Assembly (NCBI RefSeq): GCF_012295575.1
Contig: NZ_CP051180.1
Span: 2,294,001 to 2,358,000 of the forward strand
Length of the DNA stretch: 64,000 nt
Reading direction: 5' to 3'
From: Ferrimonas lipolytica
GTDB taxonomy: Bacteria; Pseudomonadota; Gammaproteobacteria; Enterobacterales; Shewanellaceae
Every line of letters begins with the position of its first letter. The first letter of the stretch is position 1. Made by a program: the position numbers and the translations under genes. Positions 43,039 through 52,904 of the stretch are shown one piece after another. The notes beneath the pieces are model-generated. The model saw only the letters and a program-made list of their open reading frames with translations, ran no database searches and had not been told where the DNA came from.

Positions 43039-43564
43039 TCTTATGCTTTTTCTCATTTCTATATTTCAATACTTTAGCAGGCACACCGCCAACAATAGCG
43101 TAGCTTGGAACATCTTTTGTCACTAAAGAGCATGCCCCGACAACTGCCCCCCTCCCAATGGTCACTCCATGCCTTATAACTACACTTCGACCAATCCAAA
43201 CGTCATCTTCAATAATTGGAGTAAGACCAAAAGTATCTTCTTGGTCAACCATCGGAATATCTAGCCTTTCGTAGCTATGCGTACTAGAAAGTATTGCTAC
43301 GTTGGGTGCAATCATTACATTGTTGCCGATTATGGCACTTTGAATAAAAACATTTTCGTTGATCCGAACATTTTCACCCAACTTAAGCTCAGAAGCATCA
43401 GAGATATAAACCTGATTTTCAAACCTGTTTTTGGGGTGCGCACTCATGATTCCAAGCACCCGACTTAAATACCAACAACGAAGTTTACTAAATAAAGGTA
43501 GGTATCTCGAATTAGGCAGGTTATACAAAAAAACATAATAAATTGCGAGCTTTAATTTTTTCAT
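43031..43564 (-). CDS. left-handed beta-helix (hexapeptide) acetyltransferase
   Basis: A 177-residue O- or N-acetyltransferase of the hexapeptide-repeat class, using acetyl-CoA. Repeats run from about residue 55 (LKLGENVRINENVFIQSAII) to 160, with the usual WIGRSVVIRHGVTIGRGAVV and GACSLVTKDVPSYAIVGGVP AKV end. The His in SSTHSYE is the likely catalytic base. It probably decorates a sugar of the repeat unit before export. It overlaps wecG by 8 bp and is 15 bp behind the putative glycosyltransferase gene. Confidence 0.85.
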   Translation of the reverse strand: MKKLKLAIYYVFLYNLPNSRYLPLFSKLRCWYLSRVLGIMSAHPKNRFENQVYISDASELKLGENVRINENVFIQSAIIGNNVMIAPNVAILSSTHSYERLDIPMVDQEDTFGLTPIIEDDVWIGRSVVIRHGVTIGRGAVVGACSLVTKDVPSYAIVGGVPAKVLKYRNEKKHKNE

Positions 43565-43579
43565 ATGGAAATTTTAGTA

Positions 43580-44842
43580 TTATATATCCGTAATTTGAGA
43601 TGCATTAGTAATGAAAATTATATTTTCATCTTCACTACCGGTCTTCATTATGCTGTCCTCAACAACATCAAGCACATAAGTTCGACCTAGAAGCTCAAGA
43701 GCCTCAAAATGACAAGAAGAAAATATTGAAAAATGAGCCTTAGATGCGCCAATTAGCGCTAGAGTATCTTGATAGACATCTCGGTCTACAACCTTAAAAC
43801 TTTCACTTTTTACCAAAGCTGAAATTTGAGTATAGTTTTGATATTCCCTCGGGTGTGGTCGATAAAAAACAGCGTAACCTGGAAACTTTTCTATGAGACC
43901 CAAAACAAAATCAGCCACCTCTTCGTAGCAAATACCTTGCCCTGTAAAAATAAAATAGTCTTCATTTCCAGTTAAGTTAAATATCTGCTTCTTTAATATT
44001 TCACTCACTTTAGGCAAAGCACCATTAACCTCTAGTGCATCATTGGCTACAAAATTAGCTTGGCACATTTTCTTTTTCCAAAAGCTCGAAGAAAGCCTTA
44101 ATCGAGTTGGCAACATGCTACTTCGCCACAATTCACTACCACTATAATGGTAAGACGGGTGATAAGGAGCTAATAAGCCATGTTGGTACTCAAGTGTATT
44201 AAGACTCAGTTCATTTGCTGCACTAACTATTGCAGGTTTGGTATAAGCAGAGACAACTTCAACATTACTAACCCGCAACCATTTAAGTAATTTTTTATAC
44301 GCTTTTTTCTTACATTCATAGTCCAGCAAAATCGCAACAACTTCTCGCTTGGTAACACCGTACTCTTGGTTTAGTAATTCAAAAAAACTCCCTGAAATTT
44401 CAGGAACTCGAGAGTGCCAACCAAAACGCTCAATCAATATTGCCAATACCTTAATGGTAATATTTTCAAAAACAACCCCACTTTTCAAGCATACAAAAAA
44501 ACTGACAACTTCAAAATTTGAACAATGATATAATGAAAACGAATTTTTCTGCTTGGTTATTGAAACAAACTCGTCATGAATATTACCATCACTAATTGAT
44601 ATTCTAGAAAAAGCCCCAAAGTAGGCAGTTTTTTTTGTATATACCCTAGCTCTTAATAAGTTTATAAAACTCAGTAACAAAGCGACAAAAAGTGGAATGT
44701 ACGAATTGGATTTATAACGTTTATCTGTAACTCCTTTAGAATGAAGAACTATCCTAGTCATCTGATTCTTCAGCAGAGGCCAAACCTCAGACTCATTTAC
44801 TAAGTTATTATCCAAAATGTACTGCTCTATATTTTTATGCAT
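43580..44842 (-). CDS. putative glycosyltransferase of the polysaccharide locus
   Basis: A 420-residue protein with no signal peptide. Two blocks suggest a GT-B type transferase of the capsule/sialyl kind: LEYQHGLLAPYHPSYHY (about 218-234) and the C-terminal YAVFYRPHPREYQNY (about 328-342) followed by FSIFSSCHFEALELLGRTYV. These resemble nucleotide-sugar-binding motifs of capsular and polysialyl-type transferases. As the locus encodes CMP-sialic acid synthesis but no other obvious sialyltransferase, this is the best candidate for adding it. It starts 8 bp inside the end of wzy. Family assignment is tentative. Confidence 0.55.
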   Translation of the reverse strand: MHKNIEQYILDNNLVNESEVWPLLKNQMTRIVLHSKGVTDKRYKSNSYIPLFVALLLSFINLLRARVYTKKTAYFGAFSRISISDGNIHDEFVSITKQKNSFSLYHCSNFEVVSFFVCLKSGVVFENITIKVLAILIERFGWHSRVPEISGSFFELLNQEYGVTKREVVAILLDYECKKKAYKKLLKWLRVSNVEVVSAYTKPAIVSAANELSLNTLEYQHGLLAPYHPSYHYSGSELWRSSMLPTRLRLSSSFWKKKMCQANFVANDALEVNGALPKVSEILKKQIFNLTGNEDYFIFTGQGICYEEVADFVLGLIEKFPGYAVFYRPHPREYQNYTQISALVKSESFKVVDRDVYQDTLALIGASKAHFSIFSSCHFEALELLGRTYVLDVVEDSIMKTGSEDENIIFITNASQITDI

Positions 44843-46097
44843 TATTTTGCCTTGGAATAAACATAGAATTATTAGATGTAATTACACCTAGTAGAAAAAA
44901 AAGAAGTAACCCTACCATATTCCCCATAATTGGTACCATTGAACCGATCCCAACAAGCATCAAAAATGCATTAATACGGAGCAAACGAACGTGAGCAACT
45001 TGCTCAACACAACTATCTTTTTTGGAAAAAAAAGGTTGAAAAATAAAAAGCATAACAAATATAACACCAAGACCATATTCTGCGATCAATGACACAAAAA
45101 ACAAATCAAAAATAGGACCTTCGATTTGCTCCCCATATCCAGTAATAGCTTTATCTACATTAAAAAAAGCGTAGATGTCAGTATAAAACTTAGACATGAC
45201 CGTTCCATAAGTTCCAGGACCAGACCCGAATGGGAAATTATATTCAAATATTTCCATAGCATAATAAAAAATTTTATAGCGCACATAATTTTCATTAAAA
45301 TTAGCTTCTATTGACTCACCGAAGACCAACCATAAACCAGCCAAAATAACTGGTCCAATAATAATTAGGCCAGTAACTCCGAGTAATCTATTTATTCCCT
45401 TACCCTTGAAGATAATGGCGACCCAATATGCAATAAAAAGAATCACAAGCTCTTTTCTAGAAAATGTTAGAAACAGCAAGACAAAAGAAAACAATAACAG
45501 TGACCAATAAATCCTATAATTAAAGATGAAATATTTTCTCGAACCACTATCATATTTAAAAGACAGAAGTAAAATACTGTATAAGAGAAGAAAACCAGAG
45601 TATAAAACTCGAGACCCGAAAAAAGATCCTGGTGTAACACCCATAATACCACGACCATCACTAGATAGTGTGTATAATAAGTTTGGAAATAAGTAATCAA
45701 AAAAAACAAATAATGACGATAACAACAAAATTAAAGTAAGTGATTTCGTAAACTTAGCTAGCAATAATACTCTATCCATGTTGAAAGCATAAGCAATCAC
45801 AAAAAAAACAAACACATACTTTAGAGTAAAAAATGTCTGCAAAATATTTATCCATGGCAACCCACCTCTAATAATCATAAAAATAGAATATAAAAAAAGG
45901 ATCAACGATAGATAAATGAATTTACGTTTTACTGGTCTAAAAACAATAAATGTAATAAATGTAATTATAAAAAGTAATATATAAACATGTTGAAAGTAAG
46001 ATAAAAAACCCAGATTTATCAGGTTTTGCCGAGAAATGAAAAATAAAGTTAACGTAAACAACAAAAAATTTAGATAACCTTTAGATGTAAATATCAT
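44835..46097 (-). CDS. wzy: Wzy-type polysaccharide polymerase
   Basis: A 420-residue protein with 11-12 predicted membrane helices and one large periplasmic loop (about 265-320, beginning VFGESIEANFNENYVRYKIF). This topology, the low GC and the position beside wzx and wzz identify an O-unit polymerase of the O-antigen ligase/polymerase superfamily. There are no recognisable catalytic motifs, as usual for Wzy, so the call is by topology and context. It overlaps the next gene by 8 bp. Confidence 0.75.
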   Translation of the reverse strand: MIFTSKGYLNFLLFTLTLFFISRQNLINLGFLSYFQHVYILLFIITFITFIVFRPVKRKFIYLSLILFLYSIFMIIRGGLPWINILQTFFTLKYVFVFFVIAYAFNMDRVLLLAKFTKSLTLILLLSSLFVFFDYLFPNLLYTLSSDGRGIMGVTPGSFFGSRVLYSGFLLLYSILLLSFKYDSGSRKYFIFNYRIYWSLLLFSFVLLFLTFSRKELVILFIAYWVAIIFKGKGINRLLGVTGLIIIGPVILAGLWLVFGESIEANFNENYVRYKIFYYAMEIFEYNFPFGSGPGTYGTVMSKFYTDIYAFFNVDKAITGYGEQIEGPIFDLFFVSLIAEYGLGVIFVMLFIFQPFFSKKDSCVEQVAHVRLLRINAFLMLVGIGSMVPIMGNMVGLLLFFLLGVITSNNSMFIPRQNNA

Positions 46098-46158
46098 ATC
46101 GATACCAAGTATAACCTAAAGACTTATGGAGACAACAAATGTACCAAAGTCAATATTT

Positions 46159-47235
46159 TTAATTGTTAAAATAGCGGCGATTAACACGCTTAGACACCCC
46201 TGTTAGAAGCTCATAAGGAATCACTCCGGCACACCTAGCTATGTGTTCAATAGGTAAAGCTCCTCCCCATAAAACTACTTCGTCTCCCACTTTAACCTCG
46301 GAATCGTTACCAATATCGACACAAATCAAATCCATAGAAACTCGCCCAACCAAAGGGTACTCCACACCATGAATAAGTACTGGTGTGCCACTCTTTGCAC
46401 TTCTTGGATAACCATCAGCATAACCAATCCCAATAACTGCTAGATTTGTATCTTGCTCAGAAATCCAAATCCCATCGTAACCTACAGGCTCATTTTTGCA
46501 ATGTTGACGTACAGAAATAACATAAGCATTTAATGTTTGGGATGCACGTAAGCCAAAATCATAACCAATTTTATTACTGAACGGAGATACACCATATAAT
46601 GACAAGCCAATTCGCGCATGGCTTTGCTCTCTAAAGTAACCTTGTAAGAGCCCTGCTGAATTAGTTATTGATGAATTAATATCTATATTTGACACAGCGC
46701 ATTCAAACTTATCTAGTTGTAAAAGGCTTCGTTCTGAATCACTGTCAGCTGAAGAATAATGACTCAGAACTCCATTGACCTTGATATAAGGCATATCATT
46801 TAAAGCACTAAGAGTGCGACTGAGCTCATCTATGTGCAACCCTAATCGGTGCATGCCACTATCGAACTTAACCCAACAATTTAACTCACAACATGCAGGA
46901 AGAGCCCTCAAAATATCGAGCTGACTTTCAGTATGGATTACGACTGTGAGCTCATGCTCAAGGGCTTGCATTAGCTCTCTATGCGTATTTATTCCTGAAA
47001 AAACCAAAATATCTTTCTTTATTCCCGAAGCCTTTAAAGCAACTCCTTCAGAAAGACGAGCAACAGCAAAAACATTTATAGACTCTAGAGCCTGACATAC
47101 CTCGAGAGCACCATGTCCATAAGCATCAGCCTTTATTATAGCAATAAGTTCACATTCTCTATTTGTTTTTGAACTCAAAAGCATTGAATTATATTTTATT
47201 GATTCTAAGTTAATGGATAAGTAAGGTTCGGACAC
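46159..47235 (-). CDS. alr: alanine racemase inside the polysaccharide locus
   Basis: A 358-residue fold-type III PLP enzyme making D-alanine from L-alanine. The PLP Lys35 is in LIAIIKADAYGHGALEV, the catalytic Tyr in VIGIGYADGYPRS, and the substrate/PLP blocks MHRLGL, RIGLSLYGVSPF and VGRVSMDLICVDIG are present. Its base composition matches the AT-rich neighbours. The gene sits 18 bp behind wzx and ahead of wzy, an unusual place for a housekeeping enzyme. It may supply D-Ala for the glycan, perhaps used by the AsnB-like ligase two genes upstream. The enzymatic call is firm; the link is inference. Confidence 0.9.
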   Translation of the reverse strand: MSEPYLSINLESIKYNSMLLSSKTNRECELIAIIKADAYGHGALEVCQALESINVFAVARLSEGVALKASGIKKDILVFSGINTHRELMQALEHELTVVIHTESQLDILRALPACCELNCWVKFDSGMHRLGLHIDELSRTLSALNDMPYIKVNGVLSHYSSADSDSERSLLQLDKFECAVSNIDINSSITNSAGLLQGYFREQSHARIGLSLYGVSPFSNKIGYDFGLRASQTLNAYVISVRQHCKNEPVGYDGIWISEQDTNLAVIGIGYADGYPRSAKSGTPVLIHGVEYPLVGRVSMDLICVDIGNDSEVKVGDEVVLWGGALPIEHIARCAGVIPYELLTGVSKRVNRRYFNN

Positions 47236-47253
47236 AGTTGTCTATCTCTTTTG

Positions 47254-48612
47254 CTAAAATATTTTTATCTGCGTATTTAGAACCACAAAAAAGATTGCAG
47301 TTGTACTTGCCACAAAAACAAAGATAAGGCTATCTTTTAAAAGATAGTGGCGCTTCACTCTTCTATTAACCAAAGAATAAAGAATGGATGCAGCAAAAAT
47401 ACAGCTTAGCATTGTTGATAATGCCGCTCCTAAAATACCAAACTTCAATGTTAGAATATAACTTAGCGGGACGTTTAAAATTGTAGCAGATATAAACCCA
47501 AACATTTTATATTTTGCTGTCTGCTCTTCTAAAGAAAGTACATTTGTATATAGTATATACAAAGTATTAAAGAGAAAACTTAAACTGAGGACAACAAATA
47601 CATTGTAGCTAAACTCTATCTTATCACTGTATATATATTTAAAAACGAATGGCAAAATAATAATACAAAATATAAAAAACAAATAACTAACTAGCATTAA
47701 GCTCTTAGTTCTATTTTTTATTTTATCTAAAGAAAGATATCCATGCAGTGAGTATAGCTTTAACAAACTAGGCATATATGACTTATTCATGGCTAATATT
47801 ACAACCTGAATAGCCCCCGCCAATAAAAAAACAGATGTGTAATTAGCTAATTCTTTTAATGGAAGCAGAGATGTAATATATATTTTATCTATCATAGAGT
47901 TAATGACAGAGAATATACTTACAGGTAAAATTATTGTAGAGTATTTTATTAGCCTAACATAAGAATCCCTGTTAAATAAAAACACTTCACCAAAGAATCC
48001 AACCAACCCAAACACTCTAGAAACAATAATGATAAAAAACGTAAAGTTTAGCAACAATATAGAATTTAAATAAGCATCAGAACTCTCGAATAAGTAGATA
48101 GCACCGAGGCCAACAAAAAACTTTACTGCAAAAAATAATATAAACCAACAAAAATATCCAACCTTATCAAAATTAAGGCGATTGGATAATAAATATAAAT
48201 TCATAAAGTATTCAAAAAATACAATCAAGAGCATTTTTGTCATTTGATACTTTAATGAAACGACACTAAACAATAGGTTGTCATCAATTAGTGACAGCAA
48301 TATATTAACAAAAGAAAATATAATAAGGCCCGTTGTTGCGACATGCACACTATCGATAAACAACCTTTTCTTATTTAGCCCTAATTCTTGATTATAGAAT
48401 ATAGCATAAGCGGATTCACTTGATAGACTTACCATAGGAACTAATGCAGTGAGCAAAGCTAAAAAAATAGTTAGCTGTGCATACTCTGGAATACTAAGAA
48501 AATGAGATGCTGCTGGCATTAATAAAAACTGCATACATTTCACTATAATATCTGCCAAAAGATATATAACAACTGGACTAATTAACAACCCCCTAATTTT
48601 ATTATAGATCAC
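47254..48612 (-). CDS. wzx: Wzx-type lipid-linked repeat-unit flippase
   Basis: A 452-residue membrane protein with 12-14 hydrophobic helices in the MATE/PST arrangement; VIYLLADIIVKCMQFLLMPA opens the first helix. It is strongly AT-rich with many Ile, Leu and Phe. With wzy and wzz it defines a Wzx/Wzy-dependent pathway: it turns the undecaprenyl-PP-linked unit to the periplasmic side. It starts 4 bp after the AsnB-like gene, so they are coupled. Function is deduced from topology and context. Confidence 0.8.
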   Translation of the reverse strand: MIYNKIRGLLISPVVIYLLADIIVKCMQFLLMPAASHFLSIPEYAQLTIFLALLTALVPMVSLSSESAYAIFYNQELGLNKKRLFIDSVHVATTGLIIFSFVNILLSLIDDNLLFSVVSLKYQMTKMLLIVFFEYFMNLYLLSNRLNFDKVGYFCWFILFFAVKFFVGLGAIYLFESSDAYLNSILLLNFTFFIIIVSRVFGLVGFFGEVFLFNRDSYVRLIKYSTIILPVSIFSVINSMIDKIYITSLLPLKELANYTSVFLLAGAIQVVILAMNKSYMPSLLKLYSLHGYLSLDKIKNRTKSLMLVSYLFFIFCIIILPFVFKYIYSDKIEFSYNVFVVLSLSFLFNTLYILYTNVLSLEEQTAKYKMFGFISATILNVPLSYILTLKFGILGAALSTMLSCIFAASILYSLVNRRVKRHYLLKDSLIFVFVASTTAIFFVVLNTQIKIF

Positions 48613-48616
48613 AACA

Positions 48617-50290
48617 TTACATCTTTAACAAAATGGTTTGCATTTTAAGAATGTTCTGCTGAATTCCAGGGTGAACACGATGTTCTCCATAATCAAAGCT
48701 TAAGTCCAGCTTAGTTTGAATGTTTTTAGTGTCGTTATCCAATCGTAATTTCAGTTTTTTAAACTCACTAGAATTAACCCAATTCTCATAATTCATAACG
48801 CCATTCCCCCTAATAACAAAATTACCCATCGCGAATATTTTCTTTGAAACATTCGTTATTGGATTAATATTTCCAGACAGGGTAGGCTTGAAGCTTTGGC
48901 CTTGAATCGAATTTAACTCAGGTAACCTATTTGCAATAAACTCCTGAAATAACTGCCTATCTAGCAGCTCAGCTTCGTTAAATTGCTGAACTGTATCTAA
49001 GAAAAATGGTGTATAAATACTATAAGATTCCTTTTGCCCTAAAAAGCTTTCGAAAGCTCCTTTCGAATTATTTCTCCCGAGACCGAAAATTGCATAGTTC
49101 ATTAGCTTTTCAGAGTCAGAGATAGTTTCAAACTCAGTATAAAAAGTTTCAATATCAGCGATACATTCATCCAGCTCATCCTTTGTAAAAAAGTCACCAA
49201 AACCAGACGCACTTAATTTAGGCATAAAATCCAAAGCTAAACCAGTTAATGAGCTTATTGCTTTCTTTGCTTTAGCTGCTTTTGGCTTTACACCAAGTAG
49301 AGATTGATGCAATAACGTATGCTCTATAAGGGGGCTCTGTTTAATTGACTTATAGAGTGGAGATGCACCAATAATAAAACCACTAGCACCAGTGAGTAAA
49401 ACATTTGATTTTAATTCACTAACATCTACTATCTTAAAAATTTGAGAACAAACTTCAGGAGCAAGTTTTGATTCCATATTTAATTGTGTTTCAAAAGGAA
49501 TAGAGTTGTAATTTAAGGTTCGTCGCTCTAAACCAAAATGATCTGCAATTTTATTTGCGCTATTGAAATCATTAGATAGAAATAACTTCCTAGGCTTTTC
49601 CAAACCAATTGTGAAGCCTTCAATCTGCATTCCATTTTTCTTCGCGTAATATGGAATTATTCGAGAATCAAGGCCACCACTGATACCTACCGCAAAACTA
49701 GGCTCTTCCGGATTCAAAGCCCTGATTGCACCAAGCGCATTTGTAAAAGTTTCATCAATCAGATCAAGCTTGTCATCATATGAAAGTTGGTTATTAATGT
49801 AACTAAACTGCCAGTACCTTTTTGTTGTTACCGTATCCTTTGTTAAATCTATAGTCAGAATTGTAGCAGCAGGTACTGTCTTTACACCTTTCAGTATAGT
49901 CCGGTTATTTAGTCCCGTTGAAAAGACTATTTGTTGCTTAATCCCTGTTATATCAAGGTCATCAATTCCAAGTGATAAAGCATTTTTTATTTCCCAGAAA
50001 TCATCAGATATCGTTAGTACGCCTTCATTTATATAATGAAATATATTTTTCTTACCTGGTCGATCTGAGACAATTTTTACACTTCTGAACGTCGAATCGA
50101 GAACAACAATAGTAAAATCACCAACTAGTTTTTCCAAATAACGATGATTATCGTCTTGTATAGCTTTAATGACTTCAGTTTCGTTTTCTAAGTACAAACT
50201 ACCGAAAATATGGTAATAAAATACTTCATTCTTGAAGTCTACTTTCTTTGTTAGTCCGTCTTGCGACGTCTTATTTACTCTTATGATCAT
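48617..50290 (-). CDS. asparagine-synthetase-like amide ligase lacking the glutaminase cysteine
   Basis: A 557-residue protein. The C-terminal ATP-dependent synthetase domain has the PP-loop SFAVGISGGLDSRIIPYYAK (about 196-215). The N-terminal half has the fold remnants of a class II glutaminase (YLEKLVGDFTIVVLD, KIVSDRPGKKNIFHYIN), but the chain begins MIIRVNKTSQ, so the essential Cys2 is absent, together with about 20 residues usually before the first strand. It therefore probably does not use glutamine; like beta-lactam synthetase it could join another amine. In this locus the amine or acid could be D-alanine and an amino or uronic sugar. Family sure, reaction inferred. Confidence 0.75.
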   Translation of the reverse strand: MIIRVNKTSQDGLTKKVDFKNEVFYYHIFGSLYLENETEVIKAIQDDNHRYLEKLVGDFTIVVLDSTFRSVKIVSDRPGKKNIFHYINEGVLTISDDFWEIKNALSLGIDDLDITGIKQQIVFSTGLNNRTILKGVKTVPAATILTIDLTKDTVTTKRYWQFSYINNQLSYDDKLDLIDETFTNALGAIRALNPEEPSFAVGISGGLDSRIIPYYAKKNGMQIEGFTIGLEKPRKLFLSNDFNSANKIADHFGLERRTLNYNSIPFETQLNMESKLAPEVCSQIFKIVDVSELKSNVLLTGASGFIIGASPLYKSIKQSPLIEHTLLHQSLLGVKPKAAKAKKAISSLTGLALDFMPKLSASGFGDFFTKDELDECIADIETFYTEFETISDSEKLMNYAIFGLGRNNSKGAFESFLGQKESYSIYTPFFLDTVQQFNEAELLDRQLFQEFIANRLPELNSIQGQSFKPTLSGNINPITNVSKKIFAMGNFVIRGNGVMNYENWVNSSEFKKLKLRLDNDTKNIQTKLDLSFDYGEHRVHPGIQQNILKMQTILLKM

Positions 50291-50495
50291 TTAATTTCTC
50301 GATAATCAATCATGTACAATATAACAGTTGATTAAATTAATATTTTTTGGGCAAGAGCCATGCACTTAAGCATGACTCTTATAATATAAAACTCTACAAC
50401 ATTATCGATATTGATAGTTTTCGAAATAGCTATTATTATGGTAGCCAACATTGCCAAAAAAGTTGCAATTTTGTGATAAAAAAGGAAAGTAGTTA

Positions 50496-51764
50496 TTATT
50501 TCCAGATCCCTTTAGTATCGATCAAGTAAGGCAAACTTAATGGCTCAACTTCAAATTCTTTATGATCTACTAACATCACATGAATATCGGCTGTAATCCT
50601 GGCTATTTCAAACTCCTGAAGTTCAACTTTTTCTAACGAAACTGGTAATTTTTGGATGTTAGGTTCAACAGCTATCACGTTGCCTATATGAAAAGAAGCA
50701 ATTTCTTTCACAATTTGCATTGCTGGACTTTCACGCAAATCATCGATATTAGGTTTAAAGGCTAAGCCATAACAAGCAATTGTTATATCTTTCGTAGTTT
50801 TGTCAGCATTCTCTTGTAAGAAATCTGCAATAGCTATTTTAGTTTTACCTATTACCCAGCTAGGTTTATTGTCATTAACTTTTCGTGCAGTATGAATAAT
50901 CTGAGCCTCATCTGGCGTTTTTGCAACGATAAACCAAGGGTCAACTGCAATACAATGTCCACCGACACCAGGCCCTGGCTGAAGAATGTCCACACGCGGA
51001 TGACGATTTGCCAACCCAATCAGTTCCCATACATTAATATCTAATTTATCACAAATAACTGAAAGTTCATTTGCAAATGCAATTTGAACATCACGAGAAC
51101 TATTTTCTGTAAGTTTCGCCATTTCTGCAGTTCTAGCATTAGTAATAACACATTCACCTTGTACAAAGGTTTGGTATAATTCAACCGAGCGTTGTGAGCA
51201 TTTAGATGTAAGTCCACCAATAACGCGATCGTTCTCAACCAACTCCCTTACAACATGGCCTGGTAATACTCGTTCAGGGCAATGAGCAATGTTGATATCA
51301 GACTCTTCCCCATGGGTTTGAGGAAAAGAAAGATCTTGACGCAGCGCCGCTAGCCATTCAGCCACCTGTTCTGTTGCACCAACAGGTGAGGTCGACTCCA
51401 AAATAACCAAATCGCCTCTTTTTAATACTGGAGCAATAGCTCTTGTGGCTGCTTCAATATAAGAAAGATCAGGTGCAGGTATTTCATTATCTTGAATAGG
51501 TAAGAATGGCGTCGGTACAGCGATTAAAAAAGCATCCGCAGGTTCAGGATAAGTTGTTGCTTTTAGATATCCTTCAGTAACTGCAGCATGAACGATCATA
51601 TCTAACTCTGGTTCAACAATATGTATCTTACCCTGATTGATAGTATCAACTGTATGCTGATCTATATCAACACCAATTACATTCTTCTTTCTCGATGCAA
51701 ACATAGCAGCTGTTGGTAAACCAATGTAACCAAGACCGACTACTGACACAGTTTCAAATGACAT
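50496..51764 (-). CDS. wecC: UDP-N-acetyl-D-mannosamine dehydrogenase
   Basis: A 422-residue NAD-dependent four-electron dehydrogenase turning UDP-ManNAc into UDP-ManNAcA. N-terminal Rossmann SVVGLGYIGLPTAAMFASRK (8-27), the ESTSPVG block, and the catalytic Cys in GPGVGGHCIAVDPWFIVA are present. It follows wecB by 15 bp in one transcription unit. The GC is higher than in the cassette that follows at 50.3 kb. WecC specificity is supported by the coupled wecB. Confidence 0.93.
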   Translation of the reverse strand: MSFETVSVVGLGYIGLPTAAMFASRKKNVIGVDIDQHTVDTINQGKIHIVEPELDMIVHAAVTEGYLKATTYPEPADAFLIAVPTPFLPIQDNEIPAPDLSYIEAATRAIAPVLKRGDLVILESTSPVGATEQVAEWLAALRQDLSFPQTHGEESDINIAHCPERVLPGHVVRELVENDRVIGGLTSKCSQRSVELYQTFVQGECVITNARTAEMAKLTENSSRDVQIAFANELSVICDKLDINVWELIGLANRHPRVDILQPGPGVGGHCIAVDPWFIVAKTPDEAQIIHTARKVNDNKPSWVIGKTKIAIADFLQENADKTTKDITIACYGLAFKPNIDDLRESPAMQIVKEIASFHIGNVIAVEPNIQKLPVSLEKVELQEFEIARITADIHVMLVDHKEFEVEPLSLPYLIDTKGIWK

Positions 51765-51779
51765 GATAAATTCCTAACC

Positions 51780-52904
51780 TTATTTTGCTAATTCGTCTAA
51801 AATTCTCTGGCACGCTTTACCATCGCCGTATGGATTATGAGCAAAGCTCATTTTTTTATACTCCTCTGAACTTTCGAGCAATATAGTCAGGCTTGATGTA
51901 ATTTTATCTACATCAGTGCCAACCAACTTTACGGTACCTGCTTCTACCGCTTCTGGACGCTCAGTGGTATCGCGCATCACTAATACAGGCTTACCCAAGG
52001 AAGGGGCTTCTTCTTGAATACCACCTGAATCAGTTAAAATAATATGTGCTTGTGTCATTAAGTATACAAATGGTAAGTACTGTTGTGGTTCAATTAAATA
52101 GACATTATCGACATCAGATAAAACACGGTTAACAGGTTCACGTACATTAGGATTCAAGTGCATTGGGTAAAGGATTTGTACCTCAGGATGTTGTTTAGCT
52201 ACGGTAGCTAATGCATCACAAATACGCTCAAAACCACCGCCAAAACTTTCTCTTCGATGGCCTGTGACTAAAATCAATTTTTTATTTTCATCTAAAAATG
52301 GAAACTGTTCAGAGAGAACTGTATGCAATTCGAGATCTGAGTTAATTTTGTCTTTGATCATTAGCAACGCATCAATAACGGTATTACCTGTCACACAAAT
52401 GTCATCTGAATTGAAATTTTCATTTAAGATATTTTCTTTAGATGTTTCTGTAGGAGCAAAATGATATTTTGTTAACGTACCAGTCAAACGACGATTAGCT
52501 TCTTCTGGCCAAGGAGAGTAAATATTACCTGTTCTTAATCCTGCCTCAACATGCCCAACGTCAATTTTTTCATAGTAAGCAGTAAGACTTGCAGCAAAAG
52601 TTGTAGCTGTATCGCCATGAACGAGTACCACATCTGGCTTGAACTCCTGAAGTACAGGTTTAAGTTCAATCAATATACGAGCAGTTATATCATTAAGAGC
52701 TTGGCCTTGCTGCATTAAATCAAGGTCGTAATCAGGAGTAATTTTGAAAAGTTCAAGTACTTGATCTAGCATTTCTCTGTGTTGTGCGGTTACACAGCAT
52801 TTAGATTCGAAACGCTCATCTGATTTCAATGCATGTACTAATGGAGCCATTTTTATGGCTTCCGGTCTTGTACCAAAAACCGTTAAAACTTTTTTTTTCG
52901 ACAT
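51780..52904 (-). CDS. wecB: UDP-N-acetylglucosamine 2-epimerase (non-hydrolysing)
   Basis: A 374-residue enzyme interconverting UDP-GlcNAc and UDP-ManNAc. The signature [53 protein letters not shown] and the C-terminal [20 protein letters not shown] are diagnostic. The start is ATG 52904 (a TTG precedes it). It supplies WecC. Upstream lies a 1.9-kb decayed region, so the promoter of the wecBC unit is presumably in that DNA. Confidence 0.94.
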   Translation of the reverse strand: MSKKKVLTVFGTRPEAIKMAPLVHALKSDERFESKCCVTAQHREMLDQVLELFKITPDYDLDLMQQGQALNDITARILIELKPVLQEFKPDVVLVHGDTATTFAASLTAYYEKIDVGHVEAGLRTGNIYSPWPEEANRRLTGTLTKYHFAPTETSKENILNENFNSDDICVTGNTVIDALLMIKDKINSDLELHTVLSEQFPFLDENKKLILVTGHRRESFGGGFERICDALATVAKQHPEVQILYPMHLNPNVREPVNRVLSDVDNVYLIEPQQYLPFVYLMTQAHIILTDSGGIQEEAPSLGKPVLVMRDTTERPEAVEAGTVKLVGTDVDKITSSLTILLESSEEYKKMSFAHNPYGDGKACQRILDELAK

